Positions 46,792 to 56,536 of a DNA stretch of 64,000 nucleotides are shown in pieces; position 1 is the first letter of the stretch, and every line of letters begins with the position of its first letter. The position numbers and the translations under genes are program-made. Source of the stretch: Amycolatopsis granulosa (lineage in GTDB: Bacteria > Actinomycetota > Actinomycetes > Mycobacteriales > Pseudonocardiaceae); assembly GCF_011758745.1 (NCBI RefSeq), contig NZ_JAANOV010000001.1, positions 930,001-994,000 on the forward strand, written 5' to 3'. The notes beneath the pieces were generated by a model. It had not been told where the DNA came from. It was given only the letters and a program-made list of their open reading frames with translations, and searched no databases.

Positions 46792-47940
46792 TCAAGCCGT
46801 GTACCCCAATCTCTTCGCCGCGAGACCCGCCAGGATCTCGTTGGTGCCGCCACCGATGCCGAGAATGCGGACATCGCGGTAGTGCCGCTCCACTTCGGAC
46901 TCCCGCAGGTACCCGAGGCCGCCGTGCAGCTGGACCGCCTCGCTCACGACCCACTCGGCCGTCTCGACCGCGGTGTTCTTCGCGAAGCACGCCTCCGCGA
47001 TGACCTCCTCGCCCGCCACGAACCGCTGCGCGACGTGCCGCGTGTAGACGCGCGCCAGCTCGGTCCGCCGGGCCATCTCCACCAGCTTGTGCTGCACGAG
47101 TTGCCGTGAGATCAGCGGCCGGCCGAACGTCTCCCGCAGCCGGCACCACCGCACGGTCAGATCGAGCGCGCGCTGTGCCGTCGCGTAGCCCTGCACCGCG
47201 AGCGAGAGCCGTTCGGTGACGAAGTGGGTGGCGATCTGGAGGAAGCCGGTGTTCTCCTCGCCGACCAGGTTCGCCGCGGGCACGCGGGCGTCGGCGAAGG
47301 ACAGTTCCGCGGTGTCCGAGCAGTGCCAGCCCATCTTCTCCAGCTTGCGGCTCACGGTGAACCCGGGCGTGCCGCGTTCGACGACCAGCAGCGACACCCC
47401 GTGCGCGCCCGGGCCGCCGGTGCGCACCGCGGTGGTGACGAAGTCGGCGCGGGTGCCGGAGGTGATGAAGGTCTTGGCACCGTTGACGACGTAGTGGTCG
47501 CCCTCGCGGCGGGCGGTGGTGCGGATACCGGCCACGTCCGAGCCGCCGTCCGGCTCGGTGATCGCCAGCGACCCGATGAGCCGGCCCTCGACCGTCGGCC
47601 GCACCCAGCGGTCGATCTGCCCCGGGTCACCGGCCGTGACCAGGTGCGGCAGCGCGATCCCGTTGGTGAACAGCGACGCGATAAGGCCGCCCGAGCCACC
47701 CGCGGACAGGATTTCCTCGGTCACGGTCATCGCGTCGAGGAAGTTCCCGCCACCACCGCCCACGGCCTCCGGGAAGGACACGCCGAGCAGACCGATCTCC
47801 CCGGCCTTGCGGTGCAGGTCCCGCGGCAGTTCCCCGGCGCGCTCCCACGCGTCCAGGTGCGGCAGCACCTCGGCCTGGACGAACCGGCGCACGGTCTCGC
47901 GCAGGGCGGTCCGCTCCGGTGTGGCGAACGGGTCGGTCAC
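46792..47940 (-). CDS. Acyl-CoA dehydrogenase, isovaleryl-CoA dehydrogenase-like active site
   Basis: 382 aa. SLAITEPDGGSDVAGIRTTA and KTFITSGTRADFVTTAVRT motifs; EWVVSEAVQLHGGLGYLRESEVE. The usual C-terminal Glu is Gly (GIGGGTNEI), while VTERLSLAVQG supplies Glu in helix G as in isovaleryl-CoA dehydrogenase. GTG overlaps the AtuA stop (GTGA). Branched acyl-CoA oxidation expected. Confidence 0.88.
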   Translation of the reverse strand: MTDPFATPERTALRETVRRFVQAEVLPHLDAWERAGELPRDLHRKAGEIGLLGVSFPEAVGGGGGNFLDAMTVTEEILSAGGSGGLIASLFTNGIALPHLVTAGDPGQIDRWVRPTVEGRLIGSLAITEPDGGSDVAGIRTTARREGDHYVVNGAKTFITSGTRADFVTTAVRTGGPGAHGVSLLVVERGTPGFTVSRKLEKMGWHCSDTAELSFADARVPAANLVGEENTGFLQIATHFVTERLSLAVQGYATAQRALDLTVRWCRLRETFGRPLISRQLVQHKLVEMARRTELARVYTRHVAQRFVAGEEVIAEACFAKNTAVETAEWVVSEAVQLHGGLGYLRESEVERHYRDVRILGIGGGTNEILAGLAAKRLGYTA

Positions 47941-49631
47941 AGCAGCACCTCCGGGATGTCGGCGTGCCGGGAGCGCAGCCACTCGCCCAGCGCCTTGGCC
48001 TGCGGGTCGAACCGGGCCTGCGACGCGACGCCCTGCCCGAGCAGCCCCTCGACCACGAAGTTGAGCGCCCGCAGGTTCGGCAGGACGTACCGGCGGACGG
48101 GCAGGTTCGCGGTCTCCGGCAGCAACCGGCGGAACTGCGCGACGGTGAGGAAGTGCGCGAGCCACCGCCACGCCTCGTCCGACCGGACCCACACGCCGAG
48201 GTTGGCGTCGCCGCCCTTGTCCCCGCTGCGCGCGCCCGCGACCGTACCGAGCGGCACCCGGCGGACCGGCCCTGCCGGCAGCGGCTCCGGCGGCTCCGGT
48301 TCGTCCACTTCGGACAGCTCCAGGGTGCCGGCCGGCGCCGCGATGTCGACCTGGGACCCGTCGGGCAGGACGGCCACGTGCGGCACCTCGGCGGCGTCCA
48401 CGTAGGCCGCCGTGTAGACGCCGTAGGGTGAGGCGTCCGAGGGCGGCGCGGTGACGTGGAAACCGGGGTAGCTCGCCAGTGCCAGCTCGATGGCCGCCCC
48501 GCTGAACGCCCGCCCGGCCACCTTCGGATCGGCGTCCTTGACCGCGCAGTGCAGCAGAGCGCTGGCCCGCTGCTCGGTGTCGGCGTCGGCGTGGTCGGTG
48601 CGGGCCAGGGTCCACCGGATCTCGGCCGGTGGCCGGTCCGCGAGCGCGCCTTCGAGCTGGGCGCGTACCAGGGCCGCCTTGGCGTCGATGTCCAGCCCCG
48701 TCAGCACGAACGTGGTCTCGTTGCGGAACCCGCCGAGGGTGTTCAGGCACACCTTGAGCGTGGGTGGTGGCGGCTCCCCGCGGGTGCCGGAGATCCGCAC
48801 GCGGTCCGGGCCGTCCGCGGTGAGTGCCAGCGTGTCGAACCGGGCGGTGACATCCGGTCCGGCGTAGCGCGGGCCGGTGATCTCGTACAGCAGCTGGGCG
48901 GTGACGGTGCCGGTGGTCACCGCTCCCCCGGTGCCCGGGTGTTTGGTGATCACGCTGGAGCCGTCGGCGGCGATCTCCGCGATCGGGAACCCGGGCGTGC
49001 CGAGGTCGTGCTCGGTGAAGAACGCGTAGTTGCCGCCGGTCGCCTGGGCGCCGCACTCGATGACGTGCCCGGCGGCGACCGCGCCGGCGAGCGCGTCGTA
49101 GTCGTCGCGGGCCCACCCGAAGTGCGCCGCGGCCGGGCCGACCACCAGCGATGCGTCGGTGACCCGCCCGGTGACCACCACGTCCGCGCCGCGCTCCAGG
49201 CAGGCGGCGATGCCCCAGGCACCGAGGTAGGCGTTGGCGGTCAACGGTTTTCCCAGCCCCAGTTCGTCCGCCCGGGGCAGCAGGTCGTCGCCCGCCACGT
49301 GCGCCACGGCGACGTGCAGCCCGAGCTCGTCCGCCAGCTCACGGATCGCCTCCGCCAGCCCGGCCGGGTTCAGCCCGCCCGCGTTGGTGACGATCTTGAC
49401 GTCATTCTCCTTGGCCAGGGCCAGGTTCTCGGCCATCTGACGCAGGAAGGTCCTGGCGTAGCCGCGGGAGGCGTCCTTGAGCCGGTCGCGGCCGAGGATC
49501 AGCATGGTCAGCTCGGCGAGGTAGTCGCCGGTCAGCACGTCCAGCGGACCGCCGGTGAGCATCTCGCGCACCGCGGAGAACCGGTCGCCGTAGAAGCCGG
49601 AGGCGTTGCCGATGCGCAGGACGCCGCTCAT
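47937..49631 (-). CDS. AtuA family protein (acyclic terpene utilisation, DUF1446)
   Basis: 564 aa. N-terminal LRIGNASGFYGDRFSAVREML, IVTNAGGLNPAGL, VTGRVTDASLVVGPAAAHFGW and VIECGAQATGGNYAFF identify the DUF1446/AtuA family. Its biochemical role is unknown, but in Pseudomonas it lies in the citronellol/geraniol atu operon beside geranyl-CoA carboxylase. Here it is second gene of the operon, joined by ATGA and GTGA overlaps. Confidence 0.9.
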   Translation of the reverse strand: MSGVLRIGNASGFYGDRFSAVREMLTGGPLDVLTGDYLAELTMLILGRDRLKDASRGYARTFLRQMAENLALAKENDVKIVTNAGGLNPAGLAEAIRELADELGLHVAVAHVAGDDLLPRADELGLGKPLTANAYLGAWGIAACLERGADVVVTGRVTDASLVVGPAAAHFGWARDDYDALAGAVAAGHVIECGAQATGGNYAFFTEHDLGTPGFPIAEIAADGSSVITKHPGTGGAVTTGTVTAQLLYEITGPRYAGPDVTARFDTLALTADGPDRVRISGTRGEPPPPTLKVCLNTLGGFRNETTFVLTGLDIDAKAALVRAQLEGALADRPPAEIRWTLARTDHADADTEQRASALLHCAVKDADPKVAGRAFSGAAIELALASYPGFHVTAPPSDASPYGVYTAAYVDAAEVPHVAVLPDGSQVDIAAPAGTLELSEVDEPEPPEPLPAGPVRRVPLGTVAGARSGDKGGDANLGVWVRSDEAWRWLAHFLTVAQFRRLLPETANLPVRRYVLPNLRALNFVVEGLLGQGVASQARFDPQAKALGEWLRSRHADIPEVLL

Positions 49632-50410
49632 GCGAACTGTCCCGCCCTGCGGCCGGAACCGGGCGGGCCGGCGAAGGCCTGCGCGATCTCCAGCCACTTG
49701 CGGGCGTCCGCGCCGACGGCCACCACGTCGGTGTCGGCCGGGTGCCGCCGCTGGGTGACGATCAGGCAGAAGCCGAGTGCGGAACCGGTGACCCGCTGGG
49801 CGGCGTCCGGTGGTCCGAACGTCCACTTCGCACCGTCCGTTCCGGACAGTTCGACGCGGAACTCCGCGGCGGGCGCGGCGAGTCCGTGCACCGAGAACGC
49901 GAAGTCGCGGGTGCGGACACCGAACCGCGCGATGTGCCACAGCCGGCGGGTCGGCTCGTGCCGCAGCCCGAGCGCGTCGTGGACGTCCTGCGCGTGAGCC
50001 CAGGTCTCCATCAGCCGGGCGGTCGCCATCGACGCCGCGCTCATCGGCGGCCCGTACCACGGAAGCTTCTGCCCCTCCGGTACCTGCGCCAGCTCCTCGG
50101 CCAGCTGCGCACGCCCTGCGCGCCACAGTGCCAGCAGCTCCTCGCGCGGCTTTTCGGCCAGCTCCCGCGCACCCTGGTCGACGAAGTCCGCACCCGCCGT
50201 CAGCGCCCGCTGCACCTCGGCCGGGAAGTCCCCGGGGCTGCGCACCGCGATCAGCGCCTTGGCGTCGGTCCACGCCAGGTGCGCGATCTGGTGCGCGATC
50301 GTCCAGCCCTCCGCCGGGGTGGGGGTCGACCACTCGGCCCCGGTCACCAGCTCGTCCAGCTCCCGGCTCTCGCCGGCCAGGTCCTCCAGGATCGGTCCGG
50401 GGTCCGCCAC
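49628..50410 (-). CDS. TIGR03084 family metal-binding protein
   Basis: 260 aa. The N-terminal DinB-like bundle has WSTPTPAEGWTIAHQIAHLAWTD, ARLMETWAHAQDVHDALG and a C-terminal domain with VTGSALGFCLIVTQRRH, as in TIGR03084 proteins. It is the first gene of the operon; GTG 50410 has AAGGAGG upstream. Co-occurrence of TIGR03084 and AtuA with acyl-CoA carboxylase genes is a recurrent actinobacterial arrangement. Function unproven. Confidence 0.87.
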   Translation of the reverse strand: MADPGPILEDLAGESRELDELVTGAEWSTPTPAEGWTIAHQIAHLAWTDAKALIAVRSPGDFPAEVQRALTAGADFVDQGARELAEKPREELLALWRAGRAQLAEELAQVPEGQKLPWYGPPMSAASMATARLMETWAHAQDVHDALGLRHEPTRRLWHIARFGVRTRDFAFSVHGLAAPAAEFRVELSGTDGAKWTFGPPDAAQRVTGSALGFCLIVTQRRHPADTDVVAVGADARKWLEIAQAFAGPPGSGRRAGQFA

Positions 50411-50428
50411 GCCATCCGCCTCCTTGCG

Positions 50429-50449
50429 CACGCTTCGCAGCGAAGCGTG
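50429..50449. promoter_or_regulatory. 21-bp palindrome in the leader of the AtuA operon
   Basis: CACGCTTCGC-A-GCGAAGCGTG, perfect arms with a single centre base, between the operator and the first gene. Could be a second operator or an mRNA hairpin. Confidence 0.55.
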
Positions 50450-50466
50450 ACACCCCGGTACGGAAA

Positions 50467-50484
50467 AATCAAGCACGCTTGATT
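50467..50484. promoter_or_regulatory. 18-bp TetR-type operator of the AtuA operon
   Basis: AATCAAGC-AC-GCTTGATT, perfect inverted repeat, 57 bp before GTG 50410. Predicted target of the TetR at 41450. Confidence 0.7.
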
Positions 50485-50516
50485 GTTTTTCCTAGCACGG
50501 TGTGTCGACACGCCCG

Positions 50517-50557
50517 CATCTTGGGGTGCCCGGGCAGCGGTACCCCAAGATGTAGTC
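50517..50557. promoter_or_regulatory. Candidate NrdR box pair / long inverted repeat upstream of nrdAB
   Basis: CATCTTGGGGT (50517-50527) and ACCCCAAGATG (50542-50552) are perfect inverted arms. The right one lies in CCCAAGATGTAGTC, which matches 10 of 14 positions of the NrdR box; the left half-box centre is ~32 bp away, three helical turns, as NrdR box pairs usually are. Confidence 0.45.
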
Positions 50558-50688
50558 TTCGATCACCGGCGGGGCCGCACGCCTGAAGAGGCGCGGGCGG
50601 GGCCCTCCGGGACGAGTCGTGCCCACCCCCAGCACGCCGGCACCCAGGCCGGTGTGCCGATGAAACGCGCCCGAAAACGGAGTGATGC

Positions 50689-53487
50689 ATGTCTGTGGAA
50701 ACCTCCCCGGCGCCGGCAGCCACGCTGCGGGTCATCCGCCGGGACGGTGCCGCGTCGCCCTTCGACGCGAACCGGATCTCCGTCGCGCTGACCAAGGCGT
50801 TCCTCGCCGTCGAAGGTGACGAGGCCGCCGGGTCGTCGCGGCTGCACCACGTGGTCGCCGAGCTGACCGAGCAGGTCGAGGCCGCGCTGCGGCGGCACGC
50901 CACCGGTGACGCCGTGCACCTCGAGCAGATCCAGGACCTGGTGGAGCTGGCGCTGATGCGCGGCGGCCACCACAAGGTCGCCCGCGCCTACGTGCTCTAC
51001 CGCGAGGAACACTCCAGGGCCCGCGAGACCGCGTCCCCACCCGCGGCCATCCGCGTCCAGCACCCCGACGGTGAGCTGCGCCCGCTGGACCGCGAACGCC
51101 TCGCCCGCGTCGTGGGTGAGGCCGTCGCCGGGATCGCGGACGTCGCCGCCGGGCCGGTCCTGGCCGAGGCCGAACGCACCCTCTACGACGGCATCAGCAC
51201 CGACGAGCTGGCACTGGCCCTGATCATGGCCGCCCGCACGCTGGTGGAGCGCGAGCCCAGCTATTCGGCCGTCACCGCCCGCCTGCTGCTCGACAAGTTG
51301 CGCGGCGAGGCGCTGAGCCACCTCGCCGGCGAGCCGCGCCAGGCGTCGCACGCCGAGCTGGACTACCCCGGCTACTTCCGCGACTACCTGCGCCGCGCCA
51401 TCGAGCTGGAGCTGGTGGACCCCGAGCTGGCGGCCTTCGACCTGGACCGGGTGACCGCCGCGATCCGGCCCGAGCGGGACCTCGACTTCGGCTTCCTCGG
51501 CCTGCAGACCCTCTACGACCGGTACTTCCTGCACGAGCGCGGCACCCGCTTCGAGCTGCCGCAGGCGTTCTTCCTGCGGGTCGCGATGGGGCTGGCCCTG
51601 CGCGAGGACGACCGGGAATCTCGTGCTGTGGAGTTCTACGACCTGCTGTCCAGCTTCGACTTCATGGCCTCGACACCGACGCTGTTCAACTCCGGCACCA
51701 CCCGGGCGCAGCTGTCGTCGTGCTTCCTGACCACGGTCGACGACAGCCTGGATGCGATCTTCCAGTCCTTCAAGAACAACGCGCTGCTGGCGAAGTACTC
51801 CGGCGGGCTGGGCAACGACTGGACCCCGGTGCGCGGGCTGGGCGCCCATATCAAGGGCACCAACGGCACGTCCCAGGGCGTGGTGCCGTTCCTGAAGATC
51901 GCCAACGACACCGCGGTCGCGGTCAACCAGGGCGGCAAGCGCAAGGGCGCGGCCTGCGCCTACCTCGAGACCTGGCACATCGACGTCGAGGAGTTCCTCG
52001 ACCTGCGCAAGAACACCGGCGACGACCGCCGCCGCACGCACGACATGAACACCGCCAACTGGGTGCCCGACGAGTTCCTGCGCCGCGTCGAGGCCGACGG
52101 CCGGTGGACCCTGTTCTCCCCCGACGAGACGCCGGACCTGCACGACCTCTACGGCAATGCCTTCGCGCAGCGCTACCGCGAGTACGAGGCCGCGGCCGAC
52201 CGTGGCGAGATCCGGGTGTTCCGCCGGGTCCGCGCGGTCGAACTGTGGCGGCGGATGCTGACCATGCTGTTCGAGACCGGCCACCCGTGGATCACCTTCA
52301 AGGACCCGTGCAACCTGCGCTCGCCCCAGCAGCACGCCGGCGTGGTGCACTCGTCCAACCTCTGCACCGAGATCACGCTGAACACCAGCGCCGACGAGGT
52401 CGCCGTGTGCAACCTCGGGTCGGTCAACCTGGCCCGCCACGTCACCGCCGCGGGCCTGGACACCGCCAAGCTGGAGCGCACCGTGCGCACCGCGGTGCGG
52501 ATGCTGGACAACGTGGTGGACATCAACTTCTACACGATTCCCGAGGCGCGCCGGTCCAACCTGCGGCACCGCCCGGTCGGCCTGGGCCTGATGGGCTACC
52601 AGGACGCGCTGTTCACGCTCGGCCTGCCGGTGGACAGCCCGGCGGCGGTCGAGTTCGCCGACCGCAGCATGGAACACCTGAGCTACCACGCGATCGCGGC
52701 GTCGGCGGAGCTGGCGCGGGAGCGGGGCGCCTTCGAGACGTTCGACGGGTCGCTGTGGAGCCAGGGCGTGCTGCCGATCGACTCGCTGCGGCTGCTCGAG
52801 CAGGCCCGCGAGGGCGACACGCTCGACGTCGACCACTCGTCCACGCTGGACTGGGACGCGCTGCGGGACCGGGTGCGCGGCGGGATGCGCAACTCCAACG
52901 TCATGGCGATCGCGCCGACCGCGACGATCTCCAACATCTGCGGCGTGGGCCAGTCGATCGAGCCGCTGTTCCAGAACCTCTACGTGAAGTCGAACATGTC
53001 CGGTGACTTCACCGTGATCAACCCGCACCTGGTGGCCGCGCTCAAGGAACGCGGGCTGTGGGACGAGGCCATGGTGGCCGACCTGAAGTACTTCGACGGG
53101 AGCCTGGCCCACATCGACCGGGTGCCGGCCGAGCTCAAGCGGTTGTACGCGACCGCCTTCGAGATCGACAGCCGCTGGCTGGTGGACGCGGCCTCGCGCC
53201 GGCAGAAGTGGATCGACCAGGCGCAGTCGCTCAACCTGTACCTGGCCGCGCCCAGCGGCCGCAAGCTCGACGAGCTGTACCGCTACGCCTGGCACAAGGG
53301 CCTGAAGACGACCTACTACCTGCGTGCCCAGGCCGCCACGAGCGTGGAGAAGAGCACGCTGCGCGGCACCGACGGCAAGCTCAACGCCGTCCCCGCGGCG
53401 GTCCCCGCGGCCGTGCCCGCGGCGGTCCCGGAACCCGAATTCGCCGCCTGCCGGATCGACGACCCCGACTGCGAGGCCTGCCAGTGA
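50689..53487 (+). CDS. nrdA: Ribonucleoside-diphosphate reductase large subunit (two ATP cones)
   Basis: 932 aa. Two N-terminal ATP-cone domains (~12-100 and ~118-205) precede the catalytic barrel, with the radical Cys in [36 protein letters not shown] is the substrate loop. A Pro/Ala linker (VPAA repeats, 12-bp DNA repeat) leads to a C-terminal redox pair [12 protein letters not shown]. Reduces ribonucleoside diphosphates to deoxyribonucleotides. ATG with CGGAG upstream. It is overlapped by nrdB (GTGA). Adenylate control through the cones expected. Confidence 0.92.
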   Translation: MSVETSPAPAATLRVIRRDGAASPFDANRISVALTKAFLAVEGDEAAGSSRLHHVVAELTEQVEAALRRHATGDAVHLEQIQDLVELALMRGGHHKVARAYVLYREEHSRARETASPPAAIRVQHPDGELRPLDRERLARVVGEAVAGIADVAAGPVLAEAERTLYDGISTDELALALIMAARTLVEREPSYSAVTARLLLDKLRGEALSHLAGEPRQASHAELDYPGYFRDYLRRAIELELVDPELAAFDLDRVTAAIRPERDLDFGFLGLQTLYDRYFLHERGTRFELPQAFFLRVAMGLALREDDRESRAVEFYDLLSSFDFMASTPTLFNSGTTRAQLSSCFLTTVDDSLDAIFQSFKNNALLAKYSGGLGNDWTPVRGLGAHIKGTNGTSQGVVPFLKIANDTAVAVNQGGKRKGAACAYLETWHIDVEEFLDLRKNTGDDRRRTHDMNTANWVPDEFLRRVEADGRWTLFSPDETPDLHDLYGNAFAQRYREYEAAADRGEIRVFRRVRAVELWRRMLTMLFETGHPWITFKDPCNLRSPQQHAGVVHSSNLCTEITLNTSADEVAVCNLGSVNLARHVTAAGLDTAKLERTVRTAVRMLDNVVDINFYTIPEARRSNLRHRPVGLGLMGYQDALFTLGLPVDSPAAVEFADRSMEHLSYHAIAASAELARERGAFETFDGSLWSQGVLPIDSLRLLEQAREGDTLDVDHSSTLDWDALRDRVRGGMRNSNVMAIAPTATISNICGVGQSIEPLFQNLYVKSNMSGDFTVINPHLVAALKERGLWDEAMVADLKYFDGSLAHIDRVPAELKRLYATAFEIDSRWLVDAASRRQKWIDQAQSLNLYLAAPSGRKLDELYRYAWHKGLKTTYYLRAQAATSVEKSTLRGTDGKLNAVPAAVPAAVPAAVPEPEFAACRIDDPDCEACQ
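53389..53430 (+). repeat. 12-bp tandem repeat in the nrdA linker
   Basis: GTCCCCGCGGCG repeated 3.5 times with two single-base differences, encoding VPAA units just before the C-terminal Cys segment. Confidence 0.75.
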
Positions 53488-54554
53488 GCACCATCGACAC
53501 CGACACGACCGGTCTGGGCGCGATCAACCGCGGCGCCGACCGGGTGAGCGTGGACGACAAGGCGATGATCAACGCCCGCGCCGACGTCAACCAGCTGCTG
53601 CCGCTGAAGTACCACTGGGCGTGGGAGAAGTACCTGGCCGGCTGCACCAACCACTGGATGCCGACCGAGGTGGCGATGCAGGCCGACATCGCGCTGTGGA
53701 AGTCGCCGGACGGGCTGACCGAGGACGAGCGCCGCATGATCAAGCGCAACCTCGGCTTCTTCGCCACCGCGGAGTCGCTGGTGGCGAACAACCTGGTGCT
53801 CGCGGTGTACCGGCAGATCACCAACCCGGAGTGCCGCCAGTACCTGCTGCGCCAGGCGTTCGAGGAGGCCGTGCACACCCACACCTTCCAGTACATCTGC
53901 GAGAGCCTGGGCCTGGACGAGGGCGAGCTGTTCAACGCCTACCGCGAGGTGCCCGCCATCACCGACAAGGACGCGTGGGCCCTGCGCTACACCCGCAACC
54001 TGGAGAACCCGGACTTCGCGACCGGCACGGCCGGGGCCGACCAGGACTTCCTGCGCGACCTGGTGGCGTTCTACGTGGTCTTCGAGGGGATGTGGTTCTA
54101 CACCGGGTTCGCGCAGATCCTGTCGCTGGGGCGGCGGAACAAGATGGTCGGGATCGCCGAGCAGTTCCAGTACATCCTGCGCGACGAGTCGATCCACCTG
54201 AACTTCGGCATCGACTGCATCAACCAGATCAAGATCGAGAACCCGCACCTGTGGTCGCCGGAGTTCCAGGCGGAGGTGCGCTCGATGCTCGCGCAGGCGT
54301 GCGAGCTGGAGGTCGCCTACGCCCGGGACACCATGCCGCGCGGCATGCTCGGGCTCTCGGCCGAGCTGTGCGCGCAGTACCTGCACTTCATCACCGACCG
54401 GCGCGCCCAGCAGATCGGGCTGGCCCCGATCTTCGGGGAGAACGAGAACCCGTTCCCGTGGATGTCGGAGGCGATGGACCTGCGCAAGGAGAAGAACTTC
54501 TTCGAGACCAGGGTGACCGAGTACCAGACCGGCGGGTCGCTGGCCTGGGACTGA
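53484..54554 (+). CDS. nrdB: Ribonucleotide reductase small subunit, class Ic signature
   Basis: 356 aa R2 ferritin-like protein. Metal ligands by alignment to Chlamydia R2c with offset 8: Glu97 ([10 protein letters not shown]), Glu128 and His131 ([10 protein letters not shown]), Glu201 ([11 protein letters not shown]), Glu235 and His238 ([12 protein letters not shown]). The radical Tyr position is Phe135 and the first ligand is Glu rather than Asp; both are class Ic markers for a Mn/Fe cofactor. C-terminus [19 protein letters not shown] is R2c-like. GTG overlaps nrdA. Confidence 0.9.
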   Translation: MSTIDTDTTGLGAINRGADRVSVDDKAMINARADVNQLLPLKYHWAWEKYLAGCTNHWMPTEVAMQADIALWKSPDGLTEDERRMIKRNLGFFATAESLVANNLVLAVYRQITNPECRQYLLRQAFEEAVHTHTFQYICESLGLDEGELFNAYREVPAITDKDAWALRYTRNLENPDFATGTAGADQDFLRDLVAFYVVFEGMWFYTGFAQILSLGRRNKMVGIAEQFQYILRDESIHLNFGIDCINQIKIENPHLWSPEFQAEVRSMLAQACELEVAYARDTMPRGMLGLSAELCAQYLHFITDRRAQQIGLAPIFGENENPFPWMSEAMDLRKEKNFFETRVTEYQTGGSLAWD

Positions 54555-54637
54555 CCGCCGGGCGAAGGTGCCCCTTGCCGGGGGCGGGGGTGGTGCGGGA
54601 CGGTGGTGATCACAGCTCGTCGCAAGGAGGCGTGATC

Positions 54638-56077
54638 GTGACCGTCGCCAGGGCAATCCGGGAACGGGTTCCACCCCTGACCGCCATCCCCCTCCCCCGG
54701 GCCGTCGACCGGCGGCTGCTGGACCAGCGGTGGCCGGTGCGGGAGCTCGCGGCACCACCGCCCGGCAGCGGGCTCGCACCGGTGCTGGGTGACGCGGGCG
54801 CACCGGTCGTCGGGCACGCGATCGACTCGATGCGGTTCGGGCTGGACTTCGCGCTGCACCGGTACGCCAAGTACGGGCCGGTGTCGTGGATGGGGGCGTT
54901 CGGGCAGCGGATCGTGGTGCTGGCCGGCCCGGACGCCACCCAGGCGGTGCTGGTGAACCGCGACAAGGCGTTCTCGCAGGAGGGCTGGCGGGTCTTCATC
55001 GAGCGGTTCTTCCACCGCGGGCTGATGCTGCTGGACTTCGAGGAGCACCACCTGCACCGGCGGATCATGCAGGAGGCGTTCACCCGGGACAAGCTCGCCG
55101 TCTACCTGCGGCAGGCCGCGCCGGTGCTGCGTACCGGCGTGTCGGCGTGGGGCGGGGACAGCCGGCTGCGGCTGTACTGGCTGCTCAAACGGCTCACGCT
55201 GGACGTCGCGAGCCGGGTGTTCATGGACATGCCACCGGGCGCGGACGCCGAGACGCTCAACCGGGCGTTCGTCGGGACGGTGCGGGCCGCGACGGCGCTG
55301 GTGCGGGTGCCGGTGCCGGGCGGCCGGTGGGCGGCAGGCCTGCACGGGCGGCGGGTGCTGGAACGCTACTTCACCGAGAAGCTGCCGTCGAAGCGGCGCA
55401 GCGGGGGCGCCGACCTGTTCTCCGCGCTGTGCCACGCGCGCGGCGACGACGGGGCCGAGTTCACCGACGACGACGTGGTCAACCACATGATCTTCCTGAT
55501 GATGGCCGCCCACGACACGGCGACGATCACCAGCTCGGCGGTCGCCTACCACCTGGCCAAGCACCCCGGGTGGCAGGAGCGGGCGCGCGCCGAGTCGCTG
55601 GCGCTGGGCGGCGATCTGCCGGACCTCGCAGCGCTGGAGTCGTTGCGGACCCTGGACCTGGTGATCAAGGAGGCGCTGCGGATGACGGCACCGGTGCCGT
55701 CGCTGCCGCGCATGACGGTGCGGGACACCGAGGTGCTCGGCCACTACCTGCCGGCCGGCACGTTGTGCAACGTCTCGCCGAACACCAACCACTACTCGCC
55801 GGACCACTGGACGAATCCGCACCAGTTCGACCCGGAGCGGTTCGCGGAGGGCCGCCGGGAGGACAAGTCGCACCGGTTCGCGTGGATGCCGTTCGGCGGC
55901 GGGGCGCACAAGTGCATCGGTATGCACTTCGGGACCAATGAGGTGAAGCTGCTGATGCACGAGATGCTGCGCACCTACACCTGGTCGGTGCCCGAGGACT
56001 ACCGGCTGAAGTGGGACTACGTGTCACTACCCGTCCCGGTCGACGGGCTGACCGTCCAGCTGAAGCGGCTACGGTGA
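54638..56077 (+). CDS. Cytochrome P450
   Basis: 479 aa. I-helix oxygen motif MAAHDTATIT, K-helix ExxR in IKEALRM, and heme loop FGGGAHKCIGMHF with the axial Cys. GTG 54638 has AAGGAGG eight bases upstream; GTG 54632 is too near it. The N-terminus has no obvious TM anchor, so it is probably soluble. No ferredoxin or reductase adjacent. Overlaps the convergent peroxiredoxin by 9 bp. Substrate unassigned. Confidence 0.92.
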   Translation: MTVARAIRERVPPLTAIPLPRAVDRRLLDQRWPVRELAAPPPGSGLAPVLGDAGAPVVGHAIDSMRFGLDFALHRYAKYGPVSWMGAFGQRIVVLAGPDATQAVLVNRDKAFSQEGWRVFIERFFHRGLMLLDFEEHHLHRRIMQEAFTRDKLAVYLRQAAPVLRTGVSAWGGDSRLRLYWLLKRLTLDVASRVFMDMPPGADAETLNRAFVGTVRAATALVRVPVPGGRWAAGLHGRRVLERYFTEKLPSKRRSGGADLFSALCHARGDDGAEFTDDDVVNHMIFLMMAAHDTATITSSAVAYHLAKHPGWQERARAESLALGGDLPDLAALESLRTLDLVIKEALRMTAPVPSLPRMTVRDTEVLGHYLPAGTLCNVSPNTNHYSPDHWTNPHQFDPERFAEGRREDKSHRFAWMPFGGGAHKCIGMHFGTNEVKLLMHEMLRTYTWSVPEDYRLKWDYVSLPVPVDGLTVQLKRLR

Positions 56078-56536
56078 CGGCGGCCGGCGGTGCGCCCGCA
56101 GCGTGGCCAGCGCCCGGTCCGCGTGCACGGCCATCCGCAGTTCGCTCTTGATCACGTCCAGCAGGCGTCCGTCGGTGCCGATCACGAAGGTCTGCCGCCT
56201 GGTCAGCACCGGGCCGAACGAGCGGCGCACGCCGAACTGCCGGGCCACCGTCCCGTCGGCATCGGACAGCAGCGGGTAGTCGAACCCGTGCCGGGCGGAG
56301 AACTCCTGCTGCCGCCCCACCGGGTCCGGGCTGATCCCCACCCGCTGGGCACCGACCTCGGCGAACTCCCCGGCCAGGTCCCGGAAGTGGCAGCTTTCCG
56401 CCGTGCAACCGCGAGTCAGCGCGGCCGGGTAGAAGAACAGCACAGCAGGTCCCGCGGTCAGGAGCTCGGACAGGGTGCGCGGCTGCCCCCGCTCGTCGGG
56501 CAGGGTGAAGTCCGGGGCCAGCTCGCCCGGCCTCAT
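56069..56536 (-). CDS. PrxQ/BCP-type peroxiredoxin
   Basis: 155 aa thioredoxin-fold peroxidase. FFYPAALTRGCTAESCHFRD has the peroxidatic Cys44 and resolving Cys49 spaced by four residues, the PrxQ pattern. No signal peptide. ATG overlaps the upstream stop (ATGA), so cotranscribed with the PAS-GGDEF-EAL gene. Reduces peroxides with thioredoxin or mycoredoxin. Confidence 0.9.
   Translation of the reverse strand: MRPGELAPDFTLPDERGQPRTLSELLTAGPAVLFFYPAALTRGCTAESCHFRDLAGEFAEVGAQRVGISPDPVGRQQEFSARHGFDYPLLSDADGTVARQFGVRRSFGPVLTRRQTFVIGTDGRLLDVIKSELRMAVHADRALATLRAHRRPPSP

Noticed and set aside
50553-50688. Cobalamin riboswitch before nrdAB
   Set aside because: No B12-box or GCCACTG-like core; only a small hairpin (50632-50657). 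The short leader cannot hold the element.
54555-54637. Terminator between nrdB and the P450 gene
   Set aside because: Only a short GCCCC/GGGGGC pairing with no clear stem-loop or T-run.
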